NCBI GenBank assembly: GCA_021397835.1
Contig: JAJFZO010000609.1
Span: 8,868,001 to 8,932,000, forward strand
Origin: Moringa oleifera
Taxonomy: Eukaryota; Streptophyta; Magnoliopsida; Brassicales; Moringaceae
Direction: 5' to 3'
DNA length: 64,000 nucleotides
Both the position numbers and the translations under genes were made by a program. Below are positions 12,530 to 27,219 of this stretch, piece by piece. How positions within the stretch are numbered: position 1 is the first letter of the stretch; each line of letters opens with the position of its first letter. Under the pieces are notes generated by a model, which did no database searches, was not told the DNA's origin, and saw only the letters and a program-made list of their open reading frames with translations.

Positions 12530-14464
12530 AAGCTCTGCTTCCCTACGCCGACCATCCAAAAGCGACAAGGCTGGTCAGTGGCCACTGATCACACTCTTGC
12601 TTGCCTCAACTTTTTGTTGGGCCAAAATGCCCTTCTGATCCAGCCGAGATCCCGCTTTTACCCTTTCCTCTTTGTTCTGAATTTTACATTTATACCCAAG
12701 ACAGAAAAAGCAAAAAAAAAAAAAAAAGAATACGTTAACATTATAGGACCCAAAATGGCCATTAAACTTGCAGAGAAATTTATCCTTGTTCCATATTTTT
12801 AAGATAAATACAAAAAAATTGAATTTTGGGAAAATTTTAAACAATTTTGTTTTAATTTTTGTAATTGTACATTCAAATTTTTAATTTAAATTAATTTTGA
12901 CTTTGTTAAAAATTAGAATTATTTAAATTAGGAATTTTATTTAAAAATTTATATAAATATAAATTAATGTTGAAACCGCCATCATAAAAAAATTTAAAAT
13001 TTTTTAAACACTGAATTTTTTTGATTTTTATCATGATAAAAATTTTTAAAAGAATCATGAAAAGTAATATGTAAACCGAAAAATATTTAAATTTAAATAA
13101 TTGACTTGAAATGAAGTGCATAGTTTAAATCAAAATCTAAATTAACCAAATTAAAATTTTAAACATAAATTTAAAAAAATAACAAAGTTTAAATTAAAAA
13201 TTAGACAAAGTTTAATTTTTTTTCATATTTAGCCATTTAAAATAAAATATATAAATATTTACATAATAATAGAATTCAATTTATTTTGAATTTTAAAATT
13301 AAATAATACATGTCAATATAATTTCACACTAGTAATAATTTTGAAGTTGATCCTTGATATTATTTGGTGAATTTATTTATCTTAAAGATATTACATTTTT
13401 ATTATTTAGATGAATCCTGTAATTATTTATTTCCAATCTGATTTAATTTTTAAAATCATATTAATTTTAATTACTCCATTTAAAAAATAAATGTAAGTTG
13501 AGCTCCAACCTATAATGTTAAACCAAAGCAAAGTTGGTTATTATTTTCTCAGGCTTATGCTCCAAGCCTTTTATATGGAAAAACTTTTCTCACTTAGTTT
13601 TATTGTTTATAATTCAAGATATTTTACTTAATTGGTTTTTGTTAATTATCCTTTAAAAAATATTAAATATAAAAATTTAATAAAATTAATTAACAATTTT
13701 TTTAATATCCACATAAATAAATCTTTTAAATTTTTTAAAAGAATCACTAACAATTTAAAAAAAAAATACTTTTCCTTGTACAGCAGTGGTCCATCCCTCC
13801 TGAATGCTCATTGTACTGGTTTTCTGACCAGATGACATTCTTAAATCCTGTCGGTGTCGTGGATTTGTACTCTGGCTTTTTTTTTTTTTTTGAAAAGATT
13901 AATATAAACGAAATCAATAAAAAATTGCATTTATTTAAAATTAATTTAGATGGATTCAGCTTGTTCTGTTGACTTCCATTAATCCAACCAATTGCAGGCT
14001 ATACCTTAACTCTGCAGAAGGAGTTACCATACGGTTGTCTGCATCTCACTCCCACACTTTAGCAGCAGAGTGGTCACCATGGGAGAAAGTTGACACTCTG
14101 TAGATCTTACCTAATCGGCTCTTCTTGAAACTTTCCTCTTTCTTTATTTGTTTGGCTGGCATTATTGGTCTTATGTCCCACAGACTCAGTCCCATGCATT
14201 CTTTTCACTTTCTCTCCAATTTGACTGACCAAGTCTTACCATTCTCTTTGCGAAGAAATTCAAAAGACTTCCACAATCATAGGCAACAATTCTTCTTTGT
14301 TTTGCATTTGGATATCACAGATTAATTCTGAATTAACGTAATGTAAATCTATCCTTCTACAAGCACAAGAATCCACAAAATTGTGAATTTGAAGAAGGAA
14401 AAGGTACCTTAAAGTTATCAAATGTAGTTAATAAAGAGCTTTAAAAGCCTTTTCTTTCTTGGAG
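12530..14464. other. AT-rich spacer between thioesterase and kinase genes
   Basis: From about 12800 to 13780 the DNA is almost entirely A and T and includes repeat copy B. The part from 13900 to 14460 is of normal composition and probably contains the 3' end of the receptor-like kinase transcript. No gene is supported. Confidence 0.5.
12830..13230 (+). repeat. AT-rich dispersed repeat, copy B
   Basis: The core ATCATAAAAAAATTTAAAAT at about 12981 is preceded by CCGCC and followed by a run of T and then AAACACT. It matches copies D and G in order and spacing. AAATTAAAATTTTAA-type blocks lie downstream. Edges are approximate. Confidence 0.45.
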
Positions 14465-15811
14465 CTACCGTGGGGAAAGAATTGATATGGCGTATGAGAA
14501 TGAGGAGGAGGTAGCAATATTGCTATCTTGTTGTATTGCGACTGCAGCAACGTCTGCTTTTCTGGGTCCTTCATTTGGTTCTTCATCCACCGATAACAAA
14601 TCCACCACGATCATCTGAGTTTCCGGTGGCTCCTCCACCAGAACACGCCCTTCAAGCATCTCAACTACGCGTGCCATGCTCGGTCTAAGCCTCGCCTTCT
14701 CCTGTATGCACCACAAAGCTACATACACCAGTCTCCTTACCTGTCTCTCGTCGATGCCTCCGGCTTGTGTTAGCCGGTGATCAACAGCTTCCATGAGCTT
14801 CCCTTCTCTCATTTTCTCCTTCACGATCTTCGGGAAGTACTGCCATCTTCTTTGAGAGTTGTCGTTGCCGTTTTCAACCAAGCAGACGTTTCTCCGGCCT
14901 CCGATCATCTCCAGGAGGACCATACCGTAACTATAGATATCGGATTTCTCAGAGATTCCATGCTCCAGGAGCCACTCCGGGGCCAAGTAACCTCTAGTCC
15001 CTCTGATTGTTGTTACAACTCTGCTTTCATCTTTCCCCATCAGCTTTGACAGGCCGAAGTCTGCAACGATCGCCCGATAATTCTCGTCGAGGAGGATGTT
15101 CTCCGGCTTGACGTCGAGATGCAATATTCTTGAGCGGCAGTCATGGTGAAGGTAAGCCAGAGCTTTGGCCACATCAATGGCAACCCTATACCTCAAGTCC
15201 CATGACAAGCACCCTCCATGCCGGCTCAGGCCTTGCCGTCTGGGGAAAATCCAGCAATCCAATGATCCTTTTGGGATGAACTCGTAAACGAGAAACCGAG
15301 GGCCTCCTGGGAGACAACAATATCCAAGCAGACGAAGCAGGTTTACATGTTGCACACTAGCAATGGCGGCAACTTCTGATCGGAACTCCTTCTCGCCGTG
15401 CTCCTCCCCATCAATCCTCTTCACTGCAACAGATGTTCCGTCAACAAGGATGCCTTTGAAGACAGAAGCTGATGCACCTTGGCCTAACAACGACTGGAAA
15501 TTCTGCGTTGCCTCCTCAAGCTCCTTGTACCTGAACTTCGTCGGAACTCCGGCAACTCGACGAAGAAAACTGTATTCTGTACGAAGCTCTCGCCCTTCAG
15601 AAGCTAGTTTTGATTCCAACAACCGTCTTCTCCGATCGTATTGTCTTCGGATTATAAGCCAGACGAAAACCGCAAGGATGACGGCGATGTCAGCTCCTGC
15701 AATTAGGAAGAAAGGCTTGGAGAGCTTAAGGGAGACTCGAGCAACGATGATGACAATGACAAGGACGATGATCGATGAAGCAGCGAGTATACATGGTTTC
15801 TTATTCTCCAT
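14465..15811 (-). CDS. Receptor-like protein kinase without large ectodomain (non-RD)
   Basis: A single uninterrupted 448-codon frame. The N-terminus has two hydrophobic stretches (about residues 8-29 and 34-54), then a basic juxtamembrane stop (RRQYDRRRR), so no extracellular receptor domain of useful size exists. The Ser/Thr kinase domain runs from about 105 to 380: glycine loop GQGASASVFKG, Lys131 in VAVKR, Glu146 in helix C, catalytic HLDVKPEN (Asp233), DFG at 251-253 and APEW at 277-280. The residue before the catalytic Asp is Leu instead of Arg, so it is a non-RD kinase, a type often tied to immune signalling. The tail is short and variable. From memory it corresponds to Arabidopsis At5g20050. 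It is divergent from PRMT10 across 1.45 kb. Ligand and substrates are unknown. Confidence 0.93.
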   Translation of the reverse strand: MENKKPCILAASSIIVLVIVIIVARVSLKLSKPFFLIAGADIAVILAVFVWLIIRRQYDRRRRLLESKLASEGRELRTEYSFLRRVAGVPTKFRYKELEEATQNFQSLLGQGASASVFKGILVDGTSVAVKRIDGEEHGEKEFRSEVAAIASVQHVNLLRLLGYCCLPGGPRFLVYEFIPKGSLDCWIFPRRQGLSRHGGCLSWDLRYRVAIDVAKALAYLHHDCRSRILHLDVKPENILLDENYRAIVADFGLSKLMGKDESRVVTTIRGTRGYLAPEWLLEHGISEKSDIYSYGMVLLEMIGGRRNVCLVENGNDNSQRRWQYFPKIVKEKMREGKLMEAVDHRLTQAGGIDERQVRRLVYVALWCIQEKARLRPSMARVVEMLEGRVLVEEPPETQMIVVDLLSVDEEPNEGPRKADVAAVAIQQDSNIATSSSFSYAISILSPR

Positions 15812-17262
15812 TACAGCTTAATCATCTTTCTTACAGAGATGAAGAAAGAGATCATTTCCTTCCTTTGTTTTCATGTGTTGTTTCTTGATGAGAAATCAAG
15901 GTTGAATATTCAATTACAAAGTTACAGAACCGCTTCCATCTTCAAAGTTCCTACCAAAAAATATTAATATCTTGTCACTGATTTCGATTTAATTATTTGC
16001 AAATGGCTCAAAGGAAAGAAACAAGAAGCTCACCTGATCTCTGCTTCATTTTTCTTCTCTTTTGTCTTCTCCTGTGGTCAAAAATTATTGCTACCTGTTC
16101 AGATAAATACACAGGAAAGGGAAGAGGATCTCTCCCCATATGAGTTTATGTTGATTTTAAAATAAAAAAATTAGATAATTTTTTTTAAATTTATTATGCT
16201 AGTATAATAAAAAATAAATATATAATTTTTTTAATTTTAAATCTTATAATTTTTTTATTTTATATTTCTTGCAGTATTGCTTTTTAAATTTTTAAAATTA
16301 TAATAAAATATTCATGGGGGTTTGCCATTTTGGGAATTGACTGGTTCAGTTCCTCGTTACAATTAATTTACGAATAAGTCAATACCAGAAAGGAAAATAA
16401 TGTAATCCAAGTCATTTTTGGCTTTTAAAATAAAATAGAGACAAGCACATCTTTCATAAAAATATTGGAATAGTAAGACTAAGTCTGCATCAATCTACAT
16501 AATTTCATATAAATGAATAAACCAAAACCAAAATTTCAATGGGCCAACTTGTGACTATCCACATAATTAGCGGTATATAATTAATTAGACCAGCTATCAC
16601 TTCAAAGGGAAAATATGATTTTTGACTTTTCGTGGTGGATTAATAAGTCGGAATTGATGTATGTGACAGTGATTTAATATGGTTGTGAATTAATTTTTTA
16701 TAATTAAAATGAGTTAAGTAATTTAATTTAATCAATTAATTAATTAAAATTAAAATTAAAATTAAAAAATAAGTTAAGTTTTTTTTATAAAATTTATAAC
16801 TTTTCAACCACGCAACTAAAGATTTTGTGAAGAAGTAACACAAGTTCAGAGATTAATTTTGGTAAGAGCATTTCATAATACAGTGGGTGACCGATTGGCT
16901 TTAACGGCGGCGTTTCGTTGTCCCGCTATTGCTAATCTCGTGCTTCAGTATTAAGAATAGAATCGTGCATCGTAGCTGCTGAATCATTGAGATACGAAAA
17001 TCGGACGGTTGGCATAGAAGTACCCTGGAAGGGACTTCAAGCTTTTTAAACTAGTTCTTCATGGCGGGACCCAGTTTTTCTGATGGTTGCTGACATGGCA
17101 AGTTTTTATTGAATGAGAGCAACAACTCCACGCTTGGCAAAAAACAGAGTAGCTAAAACCCAGCAGTAAAGACGTTGCCCTAAAACCCACCGTCTTCCTT
17201 TCGCTATCCCTCCCCTCACTCTGTGTCTGGTAACTAACTTACGGCGCGCACCAGAGAGTGGG
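15812..17262. other. Divergent promoter region, kinase and PRMT10
   Basis: This spacer separates two outward-facing start codons and must hold both promoters. A block at about 16140-16300 and another at 16660-16800 are strongly AT-rich. Close to PRMT10, at 17178-17187, there is a telo-box-like CCCTAAAACC. No further gene is visible. Confidence 0.5.
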
Positions 17263-20645
<3,383 letters not shown>

Positions 20646-21715
20646 TGAAGGAAATGGAGCACACCTTGGTAATGTGACTACACAAATGGACTTGCTGACA
20701 GTATTTTCAGAGACTGATTTTCTTTTTCCCAGAAATGCTATCAACAAATTCCCTGTGAGCATTTCGGCACTATTTATGCCTCCTAAATGTCCAAGCTTTG
20801 CTGTTGTTCTTCAAAGCTGCTTGCAATGATGGTTTATGTCAAAATTTTGTTCTATATTGTCTTGGACAATTTTGTCATGTCATAGTATTAAGCTTTCCTG
20901 CAACTGTACTTGTACGATATATATTTAGTGTAAATACATTGCTGAGGAAAAAGTTTCAGATGAATTATAATGCACGGATTTTGTACTGTCAACTAAATTA
21001 TTCTTTTTGAGATTTGAAAAAATAAAATGTATCTAAATTCTGTTTGCAAATATAAAGGCCATAATGAGGGTGTTGTTGTCTCAATTTGATGAGATCAAGA
21101 TCTTTTGATAATCTAATTTGGAGACATGTTGACATGTGACATTTTAATGAAATAGATGGAAGCACTTATTTCATTTATTTTTTTCTTTGTCACAGTAATG
21201 CTGTAAGTTACCAAAAAATAAAATTGTCTTTTTGAAAAAATCAACAAGAATCATATTTGTGGACATTGTGTCTTACTAGTAACCAGAGAACATGCTTTAC
21301 TAATGCTTGAATTTGGGTTTTTAGATCTTACATTGACTCTTGCTTTTTAATGGGGATCATATTGAATTTATGAGTTAGAAAGTCCTAAAACAAGTTCAAC
21401 GTGGGCTGGCTGATCTAATCTGTTTTGCTACTCACATGTTATTTGATTATTCTGGGTGATTTCTTCTGCTGCACATTACTACATGCTGTGAGCTTGTTTT
21501 GCACTACTGTAAACTTGTATGTAACGTATCTGTCACATGGAGATGCATGCCTTTAATTAGACCAGAAGCTGCTTTTTTTATTGTTTGTTGAGCCAAAATT
21601 GTTGATAACTCTCTACATCTTCAATTTTCAACTCATGGAAGCACGTAGAACCAAGCAAAAGCCTTTATCTCCTTAAATTCAGGCTTTCAACTGTTCCTTT
21701 TGGTGACTTCACTTC
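20646..21715. other. PRMT10 3' UTR and spacer
   Basis: The first few hundred bases are probably the 3' UTR of PRMT10. The rest is moderately AT-rich with no supported gene, ending at the TATA box of the next small gene. Confidence 0.5.
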
Positions 21716-21719
21716 CCTT

Positions 21720-21727
21720 TATATAAA
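21720..21727 (+). promoter_or_regulatory. TATA box of the 86-aa membrane protein gene
   Basis: TATATAAA lies about 95 bases before the ATG at 21821, followed by a CT-rich leader. Position and sequence are what a plant core promoter would show. Confidence 0.6.
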
Positions 21728-21820
21728 CTAGGCTGAGCCTAGGCTTTTCTGGTAGTGCCTTCAGCTTCTCTGTTTCATCTCCTCTGCTACTCTTTATTCT
21801 TCTCCTTTCTCCCATCAAGA

Positions 21821-22081
21821 ATGCATAGGTCTTCCAGTGCTTCTCGTGCCTCTGATGAGTTCTTAGTGAACTTGTCACCAGCTGCTGTCCTGTTATCTCC
21901 TCCTCTGAAAATTTCAGCTTCAAGTGACCTGCGGATCTCTGATTCTACCAAAAAGGAAATCGGTCTGCATCACAAGTCACTCGGAGAAAAAGCTGTTCAC
22001 CTTATCCCTCTTGTTCTCATTCTCTGTGCTTTGCTCCTTTGGGGTTTCTCCCGTCCACCCAAATTATCAAGTCAACACTAA
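21821..22081 (+). CDS. Small single-pass membrane protein, unknown function
   Basis: An intronless frame of 86 codons plus stop. The N-terminal half is Ser/Ala-rich (MHRSSSASRASDEF, then NLSPAAVLLSPPLK). A single hydrophobic segment, about residues 58-76 (AVHLIPLVLILCALLLW), lies near the C-terminus and ends in a short polar tail, so it could be tail-anchored or a type II membrane protein. A TATA box and CT-rich leader in front support that the frame is a real gene, and a conserved-looking phosphorylatable head suggests regulation. I do not recognise a named family and give no function. ATG at 21821 is chosen because earlier in-frame ATG codons lie within the CT-rich leader. Confidence 0.7.
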   Translation: MHRSSSASRASDEFLVNLSPAAVLLSPPLKISASSDLRISDSTKKEIGLHHKSLGEKAVHLIPLVLILCALLLWGFSRPPKLSSQH

Positions 22082-25000
22082 TTAAAAAAAACCGTGTATT
22101 CTTCAAGTTGATAAGTTGGTGTTTGTTTAGCAAGAAGGCAAAGCATCCATTCAGCTTTGCATCAGCTGGTTTTTCCTTCTGTTGGTGACATGGGCAAGTT
22201 GTTGACTTTCTCTGGTTCTGAGATTCCAGAGGATACAAAAGAGACCAATCTGGTGATGATTGTTTGCATCTGTACAGAGCCCATAATTCCAGCTCTGTCT
22301 GTAAGCAAGCATAAGTAAGTGTCTTGTTAGGGAGTCATTGGAAAACACACCTTTGAACTTTATCTTCTTTTTGTTGGTTTCTTTACATGTAATGATCCTT
22401 ACAAAGCCAACCAAGTCATTGAAGAACCACATCATGGTAAAAGGAACATACCTTTTTGGCTCATCTTGTTGTTTCTCCTATTTTCTTTATTAATCTTTGT
22501 TAAATTTCTTGTCGGTTACTTATCTTTATGAGACAAAGTTTATAATGAAAGCAGACATGATTCGGCTGCCAAGACAAACCAATTGAGAAGAAGTTAAATA
22601 GAATGATCACATAGATTACAAAAGCATGGGCCTAAAAAGCAAGAAAAGGGAAAGAAATTGTTACATGTCTATGTAAATAAATTAGCTTTGATACAAGAAT
22701 TATATTAAAATTTGTTGATAAATTCATACATAATATGTTTATGTTTGATTTATAATTAAGCTTTTCAAAAATGATTTAACTTTTGTCCTTATTGTTTAAT
22801 AAAAACCTGTGTTATGCGAATATATTGTGATATAATTTATATTATTTAAATTTATTTTTCTGATCAAATTCTACAATAGAGAAAAAAAAACAACGTACTA
22901 ATTTACCCTACCTTTTAGTTATGTCATATTATTTGACTTCATTTACAAAAAATAAAGTTAACATCAAATTATTTATTAATCAAATATTAAAAGAACAAAG
23001 AAAACACAATAATACATTTTAATTCAAATTATAAAAAGCATATACATGTTATTTGCATAAAGCATATGAAAACAAATATTCATAAATCATGCTAAGCATA
23101 GGAGTAGCTAGGGTTTTTTTTTTTTCAAGAAAAAAAGCATAATATATAAAAAGTAATTTAGGATTATAAAAAATTACTAAGTTCAGCTTATCATAAAAAT
23201 GGATTCCACGAAAATATGGTTTTTTTAAATTTAAAATGTTTTTATCAATTAAACATAAAAAAATATTGTTCATTTCAAAATCATTGAAAATCCTTCAAAA
23301 TTTGGCAAATTAAACTTCTGATGATATTTATCTTGGCAGCTTTGTAAGAAATTGTCACTTTATCAACTAATTTTAACATCTTATCATAAGAATCTTGTCA
23401 AAAGAAATTGATTTTTGTGAGTTAATTTTCTAGATAAAGGTTGTAATTATTGAACAAATTTTAATATTTTAAAAATTATCATTTAAATTATGATGCATTT
23501 ATTTGAATCAAATTAAATTTTATTTAAAAATTTAAAATATTTAAATTAAAGATCCTGTGCAACGAGTTTTTATTTAAAATTTTTCACAAATATAAAAAGA
23601 TATTTAAGTTATCATCACAAAAAAGAATTAAGTATTAAAAATATTTTTTTATACAAGTTTATTATCATATTTTTTAAAAATCATTAAAAAATAACTCATA
23701 AATTAAAAATTATTTGAAATTTTCAAATATACTTAAAATAAAAAAATTTGTTTAAATTATTTTTTAATATTTTAATAATAAAAATATTAAAATATTTTAA
23801 AATTAATAAAATTAAATTAGTAATTTAATAATTTAATTAATAATTTTAAAAAAATAAAAATAAAATTTAATTGATCACACAAAAGTAAAGAGAAAGGAAA
23901 CGTATCTCCCAAATTAATGCCTTCAAGGCACGTTTGCTCCGTTTTTTATATCAATTAATGCATCATTTGTTGTCGTGAGTGTAACAACTTGGCCAACCTT
24001 GCGGTCCACATGCATTGTTTACAATAAGAATAAGTTGTCGGTCTCTATTAAACCAAAGTGTGAAAGGGGTTTAAGTGCTAATTAAGCTTACATTTTTGAG
24101 TTACCAATTAACAAAAATGTTATTATTAAATAACTTATTAATTTGTTAATTAAAACTAATATTTAATTAAAATTACTATGAATATGATGGGTTCTTTGCC
24201 GTGGTAATAGTATGAAAATATCTCTAAGATAAGAATTGTGTTAATGTTAATTAATTAGTTAGAATGTCTATTTCTATTGACAATGAAATAATATATTTCT
24301 CAATTATATATATATATATGAATTTTTTGTATGTAATTTTATTTGATAAGATACTGTTTTTACAATTGAAGTAAGGAGAAATTAAAAAATAATATATTAA
24401 ATTTGTTTTTAAATTTAAAATCTTCTCATATCCCACTTAATTATATATCTAAACTCTAAATTTGAATTAAATTAAATTTTATTTCAAAAAATTTAAAAAT
24501 ATTGTCGGTTAAAGAGAATTAAATTTTTTTTAAAAAAAAAATTCTTTCCTATTTATCTATTTTTCTTCGTTTCTCTGTTTTTTTTTCTTCTTTCAATTTT
24601 AGTTTTATAAATTACTTTAAGAAAATTCTCAAATTTTTATAAATAAACTTCAATTTAATTTGTATTAAAATATCAAGTTAAATTAATATAATTGATATGA
24701 TAAGATTTAATTTTTAAAAATAATATAAATATTTTTTTAATCTTGTCTTTAAGTTGAATTCAAATAATAATTTGATAGACTCCCTTGTGAGTTGTAACTC
24801 TTCATGGTCTTCAGTATTTCCTTCACAATACTTGAAATTTGACAAATTCAAAAGTCAACAGTCAAAATCAAAGCAATTGGCAGGCTGCCATTGAACTCTC
24901 ATATTAGCTTCAGAGACGGTTTTGACTTATCTTACTCGGAAAATTCTTCCTATAAATTGGACAATTTTTTTAAATAATTATGTGCTTGAAATTCTGAAAA

Positions 25001-25990
25001 ATAAATTTTAAAATTAAAATATTTTCCTTTTCTTCATATATCTTATTCAATATATTAATTTAAGTTTATAAAATTTATTATCCTCAGATTTGGAATTCAA
25101 CAAAACATGGATTGACAAGACTAAGCTATTCCTATATATTTCACGTTTTTCATGTGCATATTTTATTTTTTGAAGCATTTGTAAATTATTTATTTAGTTC
25201 AATAAATTACACAAATAAAAATAAGATGTGAAAATCATGTTGCTTGATATCATGTTCATAGTAATTTTATTACATTTATTTAACAATAGAGGTTGTAAAT
25301 ATTATTTAATTTAAAATTATTTTTTATATTTTTATAAATTTTGATATAAAGTTGTACGTTTTTTGTAATTTGATATTTAATTTTTATTAAAGTAGATCGT
25401 ATTTTTTGGGAGCTTTAGTGCAACATTTGTAATGAGATCCCAATATACAATATAAGCTCATTTAAATTTTTTGTTTAAAATTAAATTAATTATATTTATA
25501 TTCAAACTATGTTAAATATTTCATTTTAAAAATTAATTCTAAAAAAATTATAAAATCATGTAAGTAAATATAAATTTTGACACCTTAAATTTAGGGTGCA
25601 CAAACCCGAAACCAACCCTTATTTTTTCCATTATATTATAAAAAATTATCAAATTTCTTTAATAATTACATTAATAAAATAATAAAACCTAAAATTTGGT
25701 ATTAAAAAAGAAATGATTATTTTACAATCGAAATTTTAATTTTTTTAATAGCTATAATTAATGCCCAAAAAAGCCAAAATAATCAGAGTGCGCAGTACAC
25801 ACCAATGCACACGATAACATGCAACAGTTAATTACCAACTCAACAAGCTATTCTTGGGCAGTTGGCAACTTGGCTCCGTTATCCTTTCTTTAAATCCCAA
25901 TTAGGTTTCGGAAAATAAAAATTTTAAAAAATAAAATACAAAAAAAAAATGAAAATCCAATTCCAAAAGTAAAGTTGCTAATCAGAAATT
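22082..25990. other. 3.9 kb AT-rich spacer
   Basis: After about 500 bases of ordinary DNA the region from 22680 to 25780 is very AT-rich, with many runs of A or T. It includes a degenerate repeat copy near 23.6 kb. A slightly richer patch at 23890-24060 and another at 24780-24960 carry no long frame. No gene is supported. Confidence 0.55.
23500..23850 (+). repeat. AT-rich dispersed repeat, copy C (degenerate)
   Basis: The block TTATCATCACAAAAAAG followed by AAGTATTAAAAATATTT resembles the core and flank of copies B, D and G, but with several differences. Assignment is tentative. Confidence 0.3.
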
Positions 25991-26039
25991 AGACACAATA
26001 TAAAACACAACCAACAACAGCAACAAACCTTTAATAAAA

Positions 26040-27219
26040 AAATAAAGAGTGAAGATTTTGTGATAATCGCTTCAATCAAAGAGGCGAGTGAAATCTCTTC
26101 CTTTTTTTTTTTTTTTTTTGCTGTTTCTTAATTTGATCTTGTGAAGGATTTCATCTATCTTCTTTTCTTCAGTTTGATTTTCTTTTCTTTTTTTTCCCTG
26201 TAATTTTGTTGTTTGGATTGATATCCGTTGCATAGAAGTTTAAATTTTTGCATCCTTCAGTTCTGTGTTTCTGTCTTGACTATCTGTTTGGTTGCTGAGG
26301 AAACGGAGGAGAAGAGAAGGAAAAGATGAGAATTTCTTTTGTGTACTCTCCTGTTATTTTGTTGCTTTTGTCTGTGAAGAATTAAAGAGTTTGAACTCAG
26401 TGAGACAGTTGGATTATGCAGTGCTGATTTTGAGCTCTTTTTATTCTCTTTTTCCTTTTTCGTTATTTTTTTGGTATGCTTCTGTGCTCCATGATGGAAA
26501 TTTTTAGATTTATAATAATCTGATTCCTTATTTCTCTTACATTATCTCGGGTAACCAATCAGAGCCTGGAGTCTCTGAAGTTTCATTTTGAATTATCAAT
26601 CTGTGGCAAGTGGTTCCATGACTCTGTGTTTCTTTCATCATTGTGCCAGAAGAATGCATTAAGGTCCGCATTAAGAAGTTCCAGTTGTTGAAAAGAAGTA
26701 TATAAAGAGAGAAAATCAAGGAATTAAAACTTACAGTTCTGTGCTTTACCCTTTTTTATGCCTGAAAAGATTCAAAGCAACTATTGACCAAATACAGTGA
26801 TGCTGTTTGTTGATCATTTGTTCTCCTCTTGTTTTTTTTTTTTGGGTGGGGGGGGGTGGGGGGGTGGTGAGGATCTGAATCACGTAGGATTGGAAGTTCA
26901 AAATTTGTTATCCTGGTTTTTCTTGGTAAACAACCAGAGTAGAGTAAAAGCCTGTTTATGTGTTTATGTTTGGGTTATGCTATTGTACTGCAAGTTAAAT
27001 ATTAATTTCAATATTGAGAATATTTTTTGTTTTACTTGATTGCTAAATTACTCTTCTTTGTTGCATGTCCAAATGGGTAATAAGTTTGCTTCTTGATGTT
27101 GAATTTTTAATTTATTAATTTAGCCTGTTTAGGTCCTTTTCTTTACTTTTTTTCATACATTTATATATTCAATTACAACAGGTTCTGAAATTTCAAATTC
27201 AGGGTGGTATTTAGCAATC
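26040..27219 (+). other. Probable 5' leader with intron of Agenet/ENT gene
   Basis: DNA upstream of the ATG at 27220 changes from AT-rich spacer to a T-rich, intron-like texture at about 26.1 kb. It contains long poly-T and a G-rich run at 26844-26867. A long leader intron is the likely explanation, since the CDS start is preceded by a TTTCAAATTCAGGG acceptor-like site near 27195-27203. The exact transcription start cannot be fixed. Confidence 0.4.
26844..26867 (+). repeat. G-rich run (quadruplex-capable)
   Basis: Three runs of three or more G separated by single T, after a poly-T tract, inside the probable leader intron of the Agenet/ENT gene. It could form a G-quadruplex on the sense strand. 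Confidence 0.6.

Noticed and set aside
14777..15821. Plus-strand frames of 90 and 152 codons
   Set aside because: They are shadows of the receptor-like kinase on the opposite strand.
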